From Vulcanimicrobiota bacterium (GTDB lineage: Bacteria > Vulcanimicrobiota > Xenobia > Xenobiales > JADMJV01): a stretch of 64,000 nucleotides of DNA. The notes beneath the pieces were generated by a model. It was not told the origin of the DNA and did not search any database. It saw only the letters and a list, made by a program, of their open reading frames with translations. A program made the position numbers and the translations under genes. Below, in pieces: positions 9,691 to 16,510 of this stretch. Numbering within the stretch: position 1 is the first letter of the stretch; each line of letters opens with the position of its first letter. The stretch lies in NCBI GenBank assembly GCA_019637395.1, contig JAHBVR010000025.1, positions 55,046 to 119,045 of the forward strand, written 5' to 3'.

Positions 9691-9721
9691 AAAGCCCGCC
9701 GGTGTGATACGGCGGGCTTTT
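9691..9721 (+). terminator. Rho-independent terminator
   Basis: A 10-bp perfect stem (AAAGCCCGCC / GGCGGGCTTT) with a 10-base loop is followed by a T. It lies 20 bp after the glycine-zipper gene. The A-rich left arm makes it usable from the other strand too, for the convergent DUF2277 gene. Confidence 0.8.
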
Positions 9722-9751
9722 GAATTTGAGGCAGACCTGTCAGTGATACTG

Positions 9752-10036
9752 TCAGGTGGCGTTTGTGTTGGTGGGGTAGCGCAGGGCGGCGCGGGCCTTG
9801 GCTTTGGCGGCTTCCTCCTGGCGATTGCGCGCGGGCCCCTGGCTGTGCAGGCTGTTAAGAAGCTTTTCCAGGCTGTGGGTAATGTCATGCACGGCTTCGT
9901 CAAAGGCAGCCTGGTTGGCTTTGGAGGGGCGGCTGCTGCCGCTGACCTTGCGCACAAACTGCAGGGCGGCGGCCTGAATTTCCTCGCCCGTGGCCGGCGG
10001 ATCAAAGTGAGAGAGCCTTCTGATGTTTCTGCACAT
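9752..10036 (-). CDS. DUF2277 family protein
   Basis: About 94 aa. It begins MCRNIRRLSHFDPPAT and carries AALQFVRKVSGSSRPS and AAKAKARAALR, the hallmarks of DUF2277, a small widespread family of unknown function. The start is placed at the family's usual MCRNI. A better ribosome binding site (AGGAG) precedes tandem GTG codons at 10090-10093, which would add about 18 residues, so the true start is uncertain. An imperfect hairpin around 9735-9758 covers the stop codon and could end transcription. Confidence 0.85.
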   Translation of the reverse strand: MCRNIRRLSHFDPPATGEEIQAAALQFVRKVSGSSRPSKANQAAFDEAVHDITHSLEKLLNSLHSQGPARNRQEEAAKAKARAALRYPTNTNAT

Positions 10037-10191
10037 ACGGACAGCTTCGGGAAAACCTTCCGCCGTCCTGGTGGACTGGTCACGATACACCACTTCTCCT
10101 GGTTGATATATACTAGTTGTCTGCCAGTAAGACTGTGAATAATGCCTATTGATTAACAGTTGCTGTTGGGTAAAATGTTGATTAGGAGTGG

Positions 10192-10268
10192 ATGAGCTAG
10201 AAATAGCTGCATAACAGCGAAAGTGTAAATTGCTGTAGCGGCAGGTTTAGATAGAACCGGGGAAACCT
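10192..10268 (+). ncRNA. Structured 5' leader of minor-pilin operon 1 (candidate cis-regulatory RNA)
   Basis: Three hairpins follow one another directly before the first pilin start. Hairpin 1 (10192-10212) has stem AGCTA/TAGCT capped by a GAAA tetraloop and extended by three more pairs past a bulged G. Hairpin 2 (10214-10236) has stem ACAGC/GCTGT. Hairpin 3 (10243-10268) has stem AGGTTT/AAACCT. The only ribosome-binding-like element (GGGGA, 10259-10263) lies at the base of hairpin 3, so folding would hide it. I see no match to the c-di-GMP (GEMM) consensus. That it senses a ligand or acts in cis is inference. Confidence 0.4.
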
Positions 10269-10271
10269 AAA

Positions 10272-10730
10272 ATGCTGATTAACCGCTTACGGCGGGGATT
10301 TTCCCTGTCAGAAGTCCTGATTTGTCTCGGGGTCGTTTCCATCGCTTTCCTGGGCACCTTCGCCTCCCTCATCTGCTCGCAACGAGCCGTGGGCGTCGGC
10401 CAGCGCATGTCGATCGCCACTGGTTACTGCCGCCAGATCTGCGAGATCGTTCGTGCCCGTGGGTTGGCTTACTCTTCCGGTACCGTTCCGGCCAGCGGCA
10501 GCGATCTGCAAACCGCCGAGGGAGTCACCAACACCCCCCTCAATCAAGGAGCAGCCTTCTCGGCGCTGCCCAACGACGGCAAGTATACTCGCTCGATCAA
10601 CACCGTCCGTGTGGCCAACAACGGGTTCGGCTTCAACCTCTACCGCGTGACCGTGGCCGTCTACTGGAAAGAAGGAAAACGCCTGAACAAGGTGTCGATG
10701 GTCACTCTGGCCCGGGTGCCGCTGACATGA
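10272..10730 (+). CDS. Minor prepilin, PilV-like
   Basis: 152 aa with a type IV prepilin N-terminus: short basic leader MLINRLRRG, cleavage before FSLSEVLICLGVV, and glutamate at position 5 of the mature protein. A hydrophobic alpha1 helix follows. The C-terminal domain is small and beta-rich. Such minor pilins form the tip complex that primes pilus or pseudopilus assembly and are exported through the inner membrane before prepilin peptidase cleavage. It is the first gene of a four-gene coupled operon and overlaps the next start by four bases (ATGA). No prepilin peptidase or pilus ATPase lies in the window. Confidence 0.85.
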   Translation: MLINRLRRGFSLSEVLICLGVVSIAFLGTFASLICSQRAVGVGQRMSIATGYCRQICEIVRARGLAYSSGTVPASGSDLQTAEGVTNTPLNQGAAFSALPNDGKYTRSINTVRVANNGFGFNLYRVTVAVYWKEGKRLNKVSMVTLARVPLT

Positions 10731-11392
10731 GGCACAACCGGCGCGCTCTGACCCTGGCCGAATTACTGGTCAGTTCCACCGTTTTTTCGCTGCTCACCGC
10801 CGGCTTCGTGATCAGCTACAAAAGCAGTTACACCAGCTTCTCTCAAGGCAGCGAGAAGACCATGTCCATGCGCTTACTGCGCGAAGCCGTCAACCGGATC
10901 CAGCCGTTAATATCTTCGGCCTGTCCAGTCACGGCCAGCAGCAACGCCGTCTACGAACCGGATTTCGTGGCCTCGCCGGGCACCACATCCTCGCAAATTC
11001 GCTTCACCACTCTGAAAGAATACGCCGAGGTCAATATCCAACGCCTGGGCGCGCCGGTGCATATTTTCAGTCCCATCAATTCATCCGCCGACCAGTATCA
11101 GGAGGCCCGCCTCTTCTTTGATAAAACCGTCGATCCAGCCAGGCCCGGAGGCCAGGTCGGCCGAGTCAAACTCGACCTTTCCACTCCTTCCAACACCGGC
11201 GACGATTTAATCCTCGCCCGCGACCTTTACGATTGCAGCTTCACCAACGTCGGCGCCAACACCATCGTCTTGAAATTGGAAACGCGCCGATTTTTGAGGC
11301 GCACCATGGGAGCGCGCGACGTGCAGGCCTACAAGCTGGAAACGCGCCTATTTATTCCGTATTATTCCAATACCGCCGGTGGAGGTGGCTGA
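10727..11392 (+). CDS. Minor prepilin, PilW/GspJ-like
   Basis: 221 aa. The leader is MRHNRRA, with cleavage predicted before LTLAELLVSSTVFSLL and Glu5 present. The residue at -1 is Ala instead of the usual Gly, which prepilin peptidases tolerate. The rest is a beta-rich domain like GspJ/PilW. The ATG overlaps the stop of the PilV-like gene, and its own TGA overlaps the ATG of the PilX-like gene, so the three are made in a coupled way. Confidence 0.82.
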   Translation: MRHNRRALTLAELLVSSTVFSLLTAGFVISYKSSYTSFSQGSEKTMSMRLLREAVNRIQPLISSACPVTASSNAVYEPDFVASPGTTSSQIRFTTLKEYAEVNIQRLGAPVHIFSPINSSADQYQEARLFFDKTVDPARPGGQVGRVKLDLSTPSNTGDDLILARDLYDCSFTNVGANTIVLKLETRRFLRRTMGARDVQAYKLETRLFIPYYSNTAGGGG

Positions 11393-13359
11393 TGATGAGA
11401 TTGAGATTTTCCCGGCGCCGCCGGGGTGTGGCCCTGGTTCTGACCCTGTTTTTTATGATTTTGCTGTATACCGTGGCTTCTTCTTACTATGTCATGATTC
11501 CGGCTGAAATGCGCAGCGCGGTCCGCCTCCAGGATGACGCGGAAGCCTTTTATGTCGCAGATTCCGGTATTTCCGACGCGCTGGCCCAAATGGAATATCA
11601 AGTAAATACTGATCACAATAATTTTGAAAATTACACTACCTCCGGCACTTTTTGGGTGGCCAGCAATGGGGTGGCCCCGATTGCCCCGGCCAATCCAGTT
11701 CTGAGCACCCAGTTTCTCAATGCGGCCGATGCTCGCCAGCTGGTGGCCAACAAAACCTATGCCACCAGCGTAACAGCGCGCTTGAGCTACGAGGTGATTT
11801 TGGAGCGCTGGGCCTTCAAACAAGGCGGACTGCGCGTCCCCGACGCCTATCGGGTGGTTTCGCGGGCCGTCCGCGACCGGGGCGCCCCGACCAGCCGGTT
11901 GCGCCGAACCGTCACTTCCTGGTGTATTCAGAAGAACTTCGCCAACTATGCCTATTTCGTCGATCGTCTCCCCAGTGACATCTGGCTGGATCTGAATACT
12001 TTTCGTATCGACGGACCCTACCATACCAACAATCGCGTGATGCTCAGCGCTCCCAGCAACTGGTCGGGCGCCAGTTCCTTCAAGAGTCAGCTTTCCATGC
12101 CGCAATCCATGGCCTACACCGATCCCAATCTTCGTCGCGTGGTCGATGGGGTGCGCTGGAACAGCTACTCGGCCAGCGGCCTTCCTTACGAACCCACCAC
12201 CGGGGTCATTAATGGGGACCGCTATCAGCGCGTCATCGACGGCGGGGTGGAGCGAGTCCACCAGACGGCCGCTCCCATTCAGCTCCCATCCGATTCGGGC
12301 CGGCTCGAGGCGGCCGCTTTCGGCAGCAACGTCTCGGGCAGTGTGCCCTATACGGCGGCCACCAGCGCCTTTGGAACAGCCAGCTCGGTCAACCTGCATG
12401 TGCCCACGGCCAGCTCGGGCGGCTCCTATCCAGCCATGGGCGCCGGACTCTATTTCCAGGGAAATCTCGACCAGGTCACTCTTTCCGCCCCGGCCGCCGC
12501 CAACGGCAACGCCACCAGCTCGGACGACAACACCAATGCCGTCATGACGGTGACGCAGGGCAGCTACACCGCCAACATCACCACCGTCTACGAAAGCCTG
12601 ACCGTGCCCGCCGGCGCGCTCATCAACGGCAGCACCAGTCCCACCGCGAGCGCCACCAACCTCAAGTTTAGCGACAATAACGTGGGCTACACCGTGGTTC
12701 GCGACGGAACCAGCAATCGCTATCGTATTTACCAGGGGGTGGGCAACGGCGCTATCTTTGTCGACGGCAACATCAACGGCCTGCGCGGTGTCAATCGCGG
12801 TCGCAAGACCATCGCCACCGCCACCGACACCGGTTCTTCCACCAGCAACGATAAGAAAATCTATATCAATGGGCCGATTACGCGCGCCGATACGCCCACT
12901 CTGGACCCCAGCACGGGCAAACAGACGGGTACGGCTCCCACCGGTGTGCGCGATCAACTGGGCCTGGTCAGCTACGCCGTGCGCATGAAGCGTGATGACG
13001 TCACCAATCCCTTTGTGCCGGCGCGCAGCGCCACTTCCCCAAACGCTCCGGTGCTGCTATATGCGGCCATCTTCGCCGGACGGGGCGGCGACCCTAATGC
13101 CACTTCCAATTTGATCGGCGGCGGGATGGGAACCGACAATTACGACGTCGGAACTAGCGGTCACTTCAGCCTCTTCGGCAGCTTGACCGAGGGAACTCGC
13201 CAGGTGAAGGGCACCTTCGGCGGCACCGGCGGCGGTACCGGTTACTCTTACGAGTACCACTACGACACCAACTTCAGCGCCACCGCTCCGCCCTTCTTTC
13301 CGGGCACCTCGGGTTTCCGGATGGCTTCCTGGACCGAAGATGCCGTGCGCCAGGAGTAG
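11392..13359 (+). CDS. PilX-like minor pilin with large DUF4900-like extracellular domain
   Basis: 655 aa, far longer than the ~200 aa of a typical PilX. The N-terminus is basic (RFSRRRRG) then a long hydrophobic helix, VALVLTLFFMILLYTV, as in the PilX family, which lacks the usual Glu5. The segment IDGPYHTNNRVMLSA around residue 205 resembles the repeated motif of DUF4900 proteins. The remainder is Ser/Thr/Gly-rich beta structure fit for a surface adhesin at a pilus tip. GGAGG at 11381-11385 serves the tandem ATGs at 11392/11395. The next gene starts 6 bp after the stop. Confidence 0.78.
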   Translation: MMRLRFSRRRRGVALVLTLFFMILLYTVASSYYVMIPAEMRSAVRLQDDAEAFYVADSGISDALAQMEYQVNTDHNNFENYTTSGTFWVASNGVAPIAPANPVLSTQFLNAADARQLVANKTYATSVTARLSYEVILERWAFKQGGLRVPDAYRVVSRAVRDRGAPTSRLRRTVTSWCIQKNFANYAYFVDRLPSDIWLDLNTFRIDGPYHTNNRVMLSAPSNWSGASSFKSQLSMPQSMAYTDPNLRRVVDGVRWNSYSASGLPYEPTTGVINGDRYQRVIDGGVERVHQTAAPIQLPSDSGRLEAAAFGSNVSGSVPYTAATSAFGTASSVNLHVPTASSGGSYPAMGAGLYFQGNLDQVTLSAPAAANGNATSSDDNTNAVMTVTQGSYTANITTVYESLTVPAGALINGSTSPTASATNLKFSDNNVGYTVVRDGTSNRYRIYQGVGNGAIFVDGNINGLRGVNRGRKTIATATDTGSSTSNDKKIYINGPITRADTPTLDPSTGKQTGTAPTGVRDQLGLVSYAVRMKRDDVTNPFVPARSATSPNAPVLLYAAIFAGRGGDPNATSNLIGGGMGTDNYDVGTSGHFSLFGSLTEGTRQVKGTFGGTGGGTGYSYEYHYDTNFSATAPPFFPGTSGFRMASWTEDAVRQE

Positions 13360-13364
13360 CGGCG

Positions 13365-14054
13365 GTGTTTGGAGGCTACCACGGCCTGGTCCAGGAGTTT
13401 CCCTGTTGCGACGCGTTGGGAAGTTTTCTCCGCCAGCAATTGTCGGCGCTCATTCTCGATTTGCTGGAATTAGAAAGCTTGCGCCTGATCGCCGGAGGTA
13501 AGGCGGTGTGCCGCAACGGTTACCAGCAAGAGCAACAGTTGCGTCTGGCCTGCGGCACCTTGAGTCTGCGCCGGCCGCGTTTGCGGGGAGCGCATACCTC
13601 CCCCGGCGATTTCTTGCGGGTCATGCGCTCGCGCAAGAGCTTTCACCAGCTACCCTACCTCTTCTTGCTGGGCCTGGCCCGCCGCGAGATGGGCGCTCTG
13701 CAGAGCTATCTCGGCATTGAGCCGGACCTGTGGCGGGCGGGGGAAGAACGCTTCTGGGCGCGCCTGACGGCCTGGCGGACCGAGAATCTGGGAGCGCTGG
13801 TGCAACATTGCCTGATTTTGGAGCGACTCGACTTTGGGCCCGACCACCCCCAATTGCTGGTGGCCTTGAGTATTGGCCCAGACGGCTCGGCTCGGGTCAT
13901 CGATGCTCGTCCCGGCGACGCCAGTTCCAGCCAGCAGTGGTCAGAATTGTGCCGCACGCTGAAGCAGCGGGCCATCCCCGCTCCGATCCTGGTCAAAGGG
14001 GCGGCTGAGGCGGCTCTTTCCCACTGGCCCCAGGCGACCGCTCTGGAGGTCTGA
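13365..14054 (+). CDS. IS256/mutator transposase-derived protein, probably catalytically dead
   Basis: 229 aa. Residues ~45-75 (CRNGYQQEQQ and GTLSLRRPRLRG) match the N-terminal signature of IS256-type transposases (RNGY... then GxLELxVPRxR). Later, SIGPDGSARVIDARPGDASSS and WSELCRTLKQRAIP mirror the core where IS256 enzymes have a DEDG turn, 'ESxxxW', and 'LKxRGL'. At the place of the second catalytic aspartate (usually SDGHxGL) it reads VKGAAEAAL, so that Asp is lost. It starts with GTG 6 bp after the pilX-like stop, with AGGAG overlapping that gene's end, and no inverted repeats flank it. This looks like a domesticated fragment kept in the pilin operon. Confidence 0.6.
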   Translation: MFGGYHGLVQEFPCCDALGSFLRQQLSALILDLLELESLRLIAGGKAVCRNGYQQEQQLRLACGTLSLRRPRLRGAHTSPGDFLRVMRSRKSFHQLPYLFLLGLARREMGALQSYLGIEPDLWRAGEERFWARLTAWRTENLGALVQHCLILERLDFGPDHPQLLVALSIGPDGSARVIDARPGDASSSQQWSELCRTLKQRAIPAPILVKGAAEAALSHWPQATALEV

Positions 14055-14067
14055 TTTCCGAGCCGGG

Positions 14068-14580
14068 TTATCGAGATTTTTTGACCGAGAGATCTTTGGG
14101 AGAAATTCGTCCATCCAGCCGTTCCACGCGGTAGCTGACGCGATCACTGGTGGTCTTGCCCGCCTGCGTCCAGGTTTCGCCCATCAGTATCGTGCCGTCG
14201 CCGGTCTTCTTGGGGTAGCCTTCCAGAAAGAGCAAGCGGCCATCCTCGAACGGCCCGCTGATGCGAAAGCTCCCGCCTTGGGCCAGACCGCCCAGTTTGG
14301 CGCGTTGGGTGATGAGCTTGCCGCGCGTTTGATGGCTGACCTCGCAGGAGCCTTTCACCTGGGCCCCGTTTTGATTCAGAGTCAGCACTAACTGGAATTT
14401 TTCATAGCTGAATTCGGTCCCGATCCGTCCCCGGTAATGTCCGGCCACCTGGCAGTAGGGCCGCGACCACCAGTAGATGCCGGCGGCGGCCAGCAGCAGC
14501 AGCAACAGGGCCGGAAGCCGCCAGGGAAGGGGCTTTCGGTTGGGGACGGTTTCCACGCTATAGCCCCCGGTTGAACCCAT
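14068..14580 (-). CDS. Hypothetical membrane-anchored protein
   Basis: About 170 aa. One transmembrane segment (RLPALLLLLLAAAGIYWW) lies near residue 20-38, with the rest outside or in the periplasm. The body is beta-rich, with many Gly and paired strands, and recalls lipocalin-like or 'META'-type small domains, but I cannot assign a family. The start is ATG 14580; a longer reading to 14640 overlaps the upstream region and adds polar residues. It is convergent with the transposase-derived gene, 13 bp apart. Confidence 0.6.
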   Translation of the reverse strand: MGSTGGYSVETVPNRKPLPWRLPALLLLLLAAAGIYWWSRPYCQVAGHYRGRIGTEFSYEKFQLVLTLNQNGAQVKGSCEVSHQTRGKLITQRAKLGGLAQGGSFRISGPFEDGRLLFLEGYPKKTGDGTILMGETWTQAGKTTSDRVSYRVERLDGRISPKDLSVKKSR

Positions 14581-14675
14581 CCGTGTATTTTCGCCCTGGA
14601 GCGGACTTTTGTCCTTTCGCCGAGAATGGGCGCCCCACAAAATACCAGAACGACTTCACCTACAGGAGATATGCT

Positions 14676-15095
14676 ATGAATCGAAAGAGCTTTTGGCTGG
14701 GTTGCCTGGCCCTGACTTTACTGGCCGGGTCGGCCCTGGCCGAGGTGCCGGGCGTGGATCAGGCCACCCTGGCCGGTCTGGACAAGCAGGTCGGGACCGT
14801 GATGGAAGGCTATAATGCCAACAACTGGAAGGCTTTTTACGGCTCCGGCTGGGCCGAGCAAACCAAAGCCATACAGACCGAGCAAACTTTCACCACCCTC
14901 TACACCAATATGTACATCAAGCAATACGGCACCCTCAAAAACCGTAAGATCAACGAATCCAAGTCGAGTTTTGGACCCATGAACGCGGTTCTCTTCTACG
15001 ATGCCGACTTCTCGAAGAAAAAGGGAAAGTTGGCCGTCAACTTCTTCAAAGAGGGCGGCAAGTGGAAGATCCAGCAATTGCAGGTCACTCCCTGA
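14676..15095 (+). CDS. Secreted hypothetical protein (NTF2-like fold possible)
   Basis: 139 aa with a clean signal peptide: MNRKSFWLGCLALTLLAGSALA, cleaved before EVPG. The mature ~117 residues have helix, helix, then four strands ending KWKIQQLQVTP, the pattern of small NTF2-like or DUF3887-type domains. AGGAGAT at 14664-14670 is well spaced for the ATG. It probably acts in the periplasm. The function is unknown. It diverges from the membrane protein at 14068 and precedes the glycine-zipper pair by 40 bp, with no clear terminator between. Confidence 0.7.
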   Translation: MNRKSFWLGCLALTLLAGSALAEVPGVDQATLAGLDKQVGTVMEGYNANNWKAFYGSGWAEQTKAIQTEQTFTTLYTNMYIKQYGTLKNRKINESKSSFGPMNAVLFYDADFSKKKGKLAVNFFKEGGKWKIQQLQVTP

Positions 15096-15136
15096 AAATA
15101 AGGTAATTTTCAGGCCCCGGCTTTAGGCTGATAGGG

Positions 15137-15736
15137 ATGAAAATCGACAACATCCGTTACCAAGAGCCCATCATCCAACGCACTTTGCTCGGCCAGAAGC
15201 CGGCCAACGTTTTCAACGATTCGCCCACGGTGACGCGCGACTACGTCAGCGTGGGCGAAGCGCTGCCGGCGGGAGATACCGCCAGCGTATGGGGCGACAT
15301 ACCCCATAAGCACGCCGACGGCACGCCCCAGCTTCGCGAAGTGGTGGCCAGTCTGGATCTCAACCCGCGCAGTCCTATCAGGTACGGCCTGATCGCGGCC
15401 GGCATCGGGGCGGCTGTGGGTGCTCTGGCCGGTCTGGCCGCCGCCCCGGCGCTCGGCCTCTCCTCGCTGGCCGGCTCTCTTGCCGGTGGAGCCGGCTTGG
15501 CTGCGCTGGCCGGCGGAGGCGCCGCTCTGGCCGTCCGTGGCGATCAAGTCAAAGTCGTTTGGACCCGGCATGACATCACCGACCACAAACTGATCGGCTA
15601 TCGAGAATTTGTCGGGCCCGGCCAGAAAAATGGCCAGCCCGGTTACTTTCATCGCTTTGTTCCAGATGTTCAGGCTACCGTGATCGGAACCTACTCGACT
15701 CCTGCGGCCGTCCACTACAAGGAGGAGGCTAAATGA
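15137..15736 (+). CDS. Glycine-zipper membrane protein, first of a paralogous pair
   Basis: 199 aa. A polar N-terminal ~85 residues is followed by a Gly/Ala-rich hydrophobic hairpin (about 85-135, e.g. GLIAAGIGAAVGALAG) and a C-terminal domain that begins GDQVKVVWTRHDI and ends VIGTYSTPAAVHY. The same layout recurs in the next gene (GDRVRLEWREMPI ... QVGSFEGPQVVHY), so the two arose by duplication. The stop overlaps the next ATG (ATGA). No catalytic motif is visible. A membrane role, perhaps as a heteromer, is inferred from the pairing. Confidence 0.68.
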   Translation: MKIDNIRYQEPIIQRTLLGQKPANVFNDSPTVTRDYVSVGEALPAGDTASVWGDIPHKHADGTPQLREVVASLDLNPRSPIRYGLIAAGIGAAVGALAGLAAAPALGLSSLAGSLAGGAGLAALAGGGAALAVRGDQVKVVWTRHDITDHKLIGYREFVGPGQKNGQPGYFHRFVPDVQATVIGTYSTPAAVHYKEEAK

Positions 15737-16479
15737 AAGTCCACCGTTTCATCGAACGCATCTTCGAGCCTCGTCCCAAGCCGGTCGACGAAAAGGTGAC
15801 CTACGAGGAGGCCGCGCTGCAGAGCAAGTATCTCGGCTCGATTCCGCACGACTACTGGTCTCCTTTTGGTTTTGGCAGCGGCTACACCCACTGCAAAGGT
15901 GGATTGAGCAGCGGCTATCCCATCTATCGCGACACCCCCATCTACGAACCGGACGACAAACCACGGCTTGATGTGGTGGACCGCAGAATCCATGCCCACG
16001 CCTACTCGGTGCCCCTCTTCGGAGCCATGGGCGCGGCCGGCGGCGGCGGGCTGGGCTATGGACTGGGACTGGTTCTTTCTCATTTTACGGGCTTGCCGCC
16101 GGGTCTGACGGCCGGAATCAGCGCCGGAGTAGGCGCGGCCGCGGGAGGAATCGGTCTGGCCGGTTACGCGGCGGGGGATCGCGTGCGCCTGGAGTGGCGC
16201 GAGATGCCGATTCGTGAGAAAGAACTCGAAGGTTACTGGGAAACGGTCACGCCCCACTACGAACAGCGCTGCCATACCACCACCGATAGCGACGGCAAGT
16301 CCAAGACGGAATGCGAAACCGTGCAAAACGGTTGGAATCATTCGTTCTCGCCGGATGTGCGCTACTGGCAGGTGGGCTCTTTCGAGGGACCGCAGGTAGT
16401 GCATTACCAGGAAAGCTCGGGAGAATGGAAGCCCGCTACGCAAGTCAAAGAGGACACCGATAAACCCCGCGATCCCTAA
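15733..16479 (+). CDS. Glycine-zipper membrane protein, second of a paralogous pair
   Basis: 248 aa. The same architecture as its upstream neighbour: N-terminal polar part (1-90), glycine-zipper hairpin (about 95-150, GAMGAAGGGGLGYGLGLVLS and a second set) and a C-terminal domain. The C-terminal domain carries an insertion with two cysteines (QRCHTTTDSDGKSKTEC) that could form a disulphide, missing in the partner. GGAGG overlaps the end of the upstream gene and serves the ATG. The stop codon forms the start of a C-rich tandem repeat. Confidence 0.68.
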   Translation: MKVHRFIERIFEPRPKPVDEKVTYEEAALQSKYLGSIPHDYWSPFGFGSGYTHCKGGLSSGYPIYRDTPIYEPDDKPRLDVVDRRIHAHAYSVPLFGAMGAAGGGGLGYGLGLVLSHFTGLPPGLTAGISAGVGAAAGGIGLAGYAAGDRVRLEWREMPIREKELEGYWETVTPHYEQRCHTTTDSDGKSKTECETVQNGWNHSFSPDVRYWQVGSFEGPQVVHYQESSGEWKPATQVKEDTDKPRDP

Positions 16480-16507
16480 AACCCCCTAAAACCCCCTAAA
16501 ACCCCCC
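16475..16507 (+). repeat. Tandem repeat of a 10-mer (accccctaaa)
   Basis: The unit occurs two full times plus partial copies at both ends, between the stop of the second glycine-zipper gene and the start of the ClC gene. It supplies the stop codon on one side and leaves the ClC start without any purine-rich ribosome binding site. It resembles telomere-type repeats only in base make-up. A slippage-prone tract that tunes expression of the next gene is possible but unproven. Confidence 0.8.
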
Positions 16508-16510
16508 ACT

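Noticed and set aside
10191..10240. Resemblance to a Cas9 guide-RNA scaffold (GAGCTAGAAATAGC hairpin)
   Set aside because: Only the short tetraloop hairpin matches. There is no CRISPR array, cas gene or anti-repeat nearby, and such GAAA-capped stems arise easily.
10141..10271. c-di-GMP (GEMM) riboswitch before pilin genes
   Set aside because: The conserved ACGCAAAGC core and the receptor strand are absent on either strand.
16475..16507. Telomere or replication-end repeat
   Set aside because: There are only about three copies, lying between two ordinary genes in the middle of the window; no hairpin end or protelomerase site is present.
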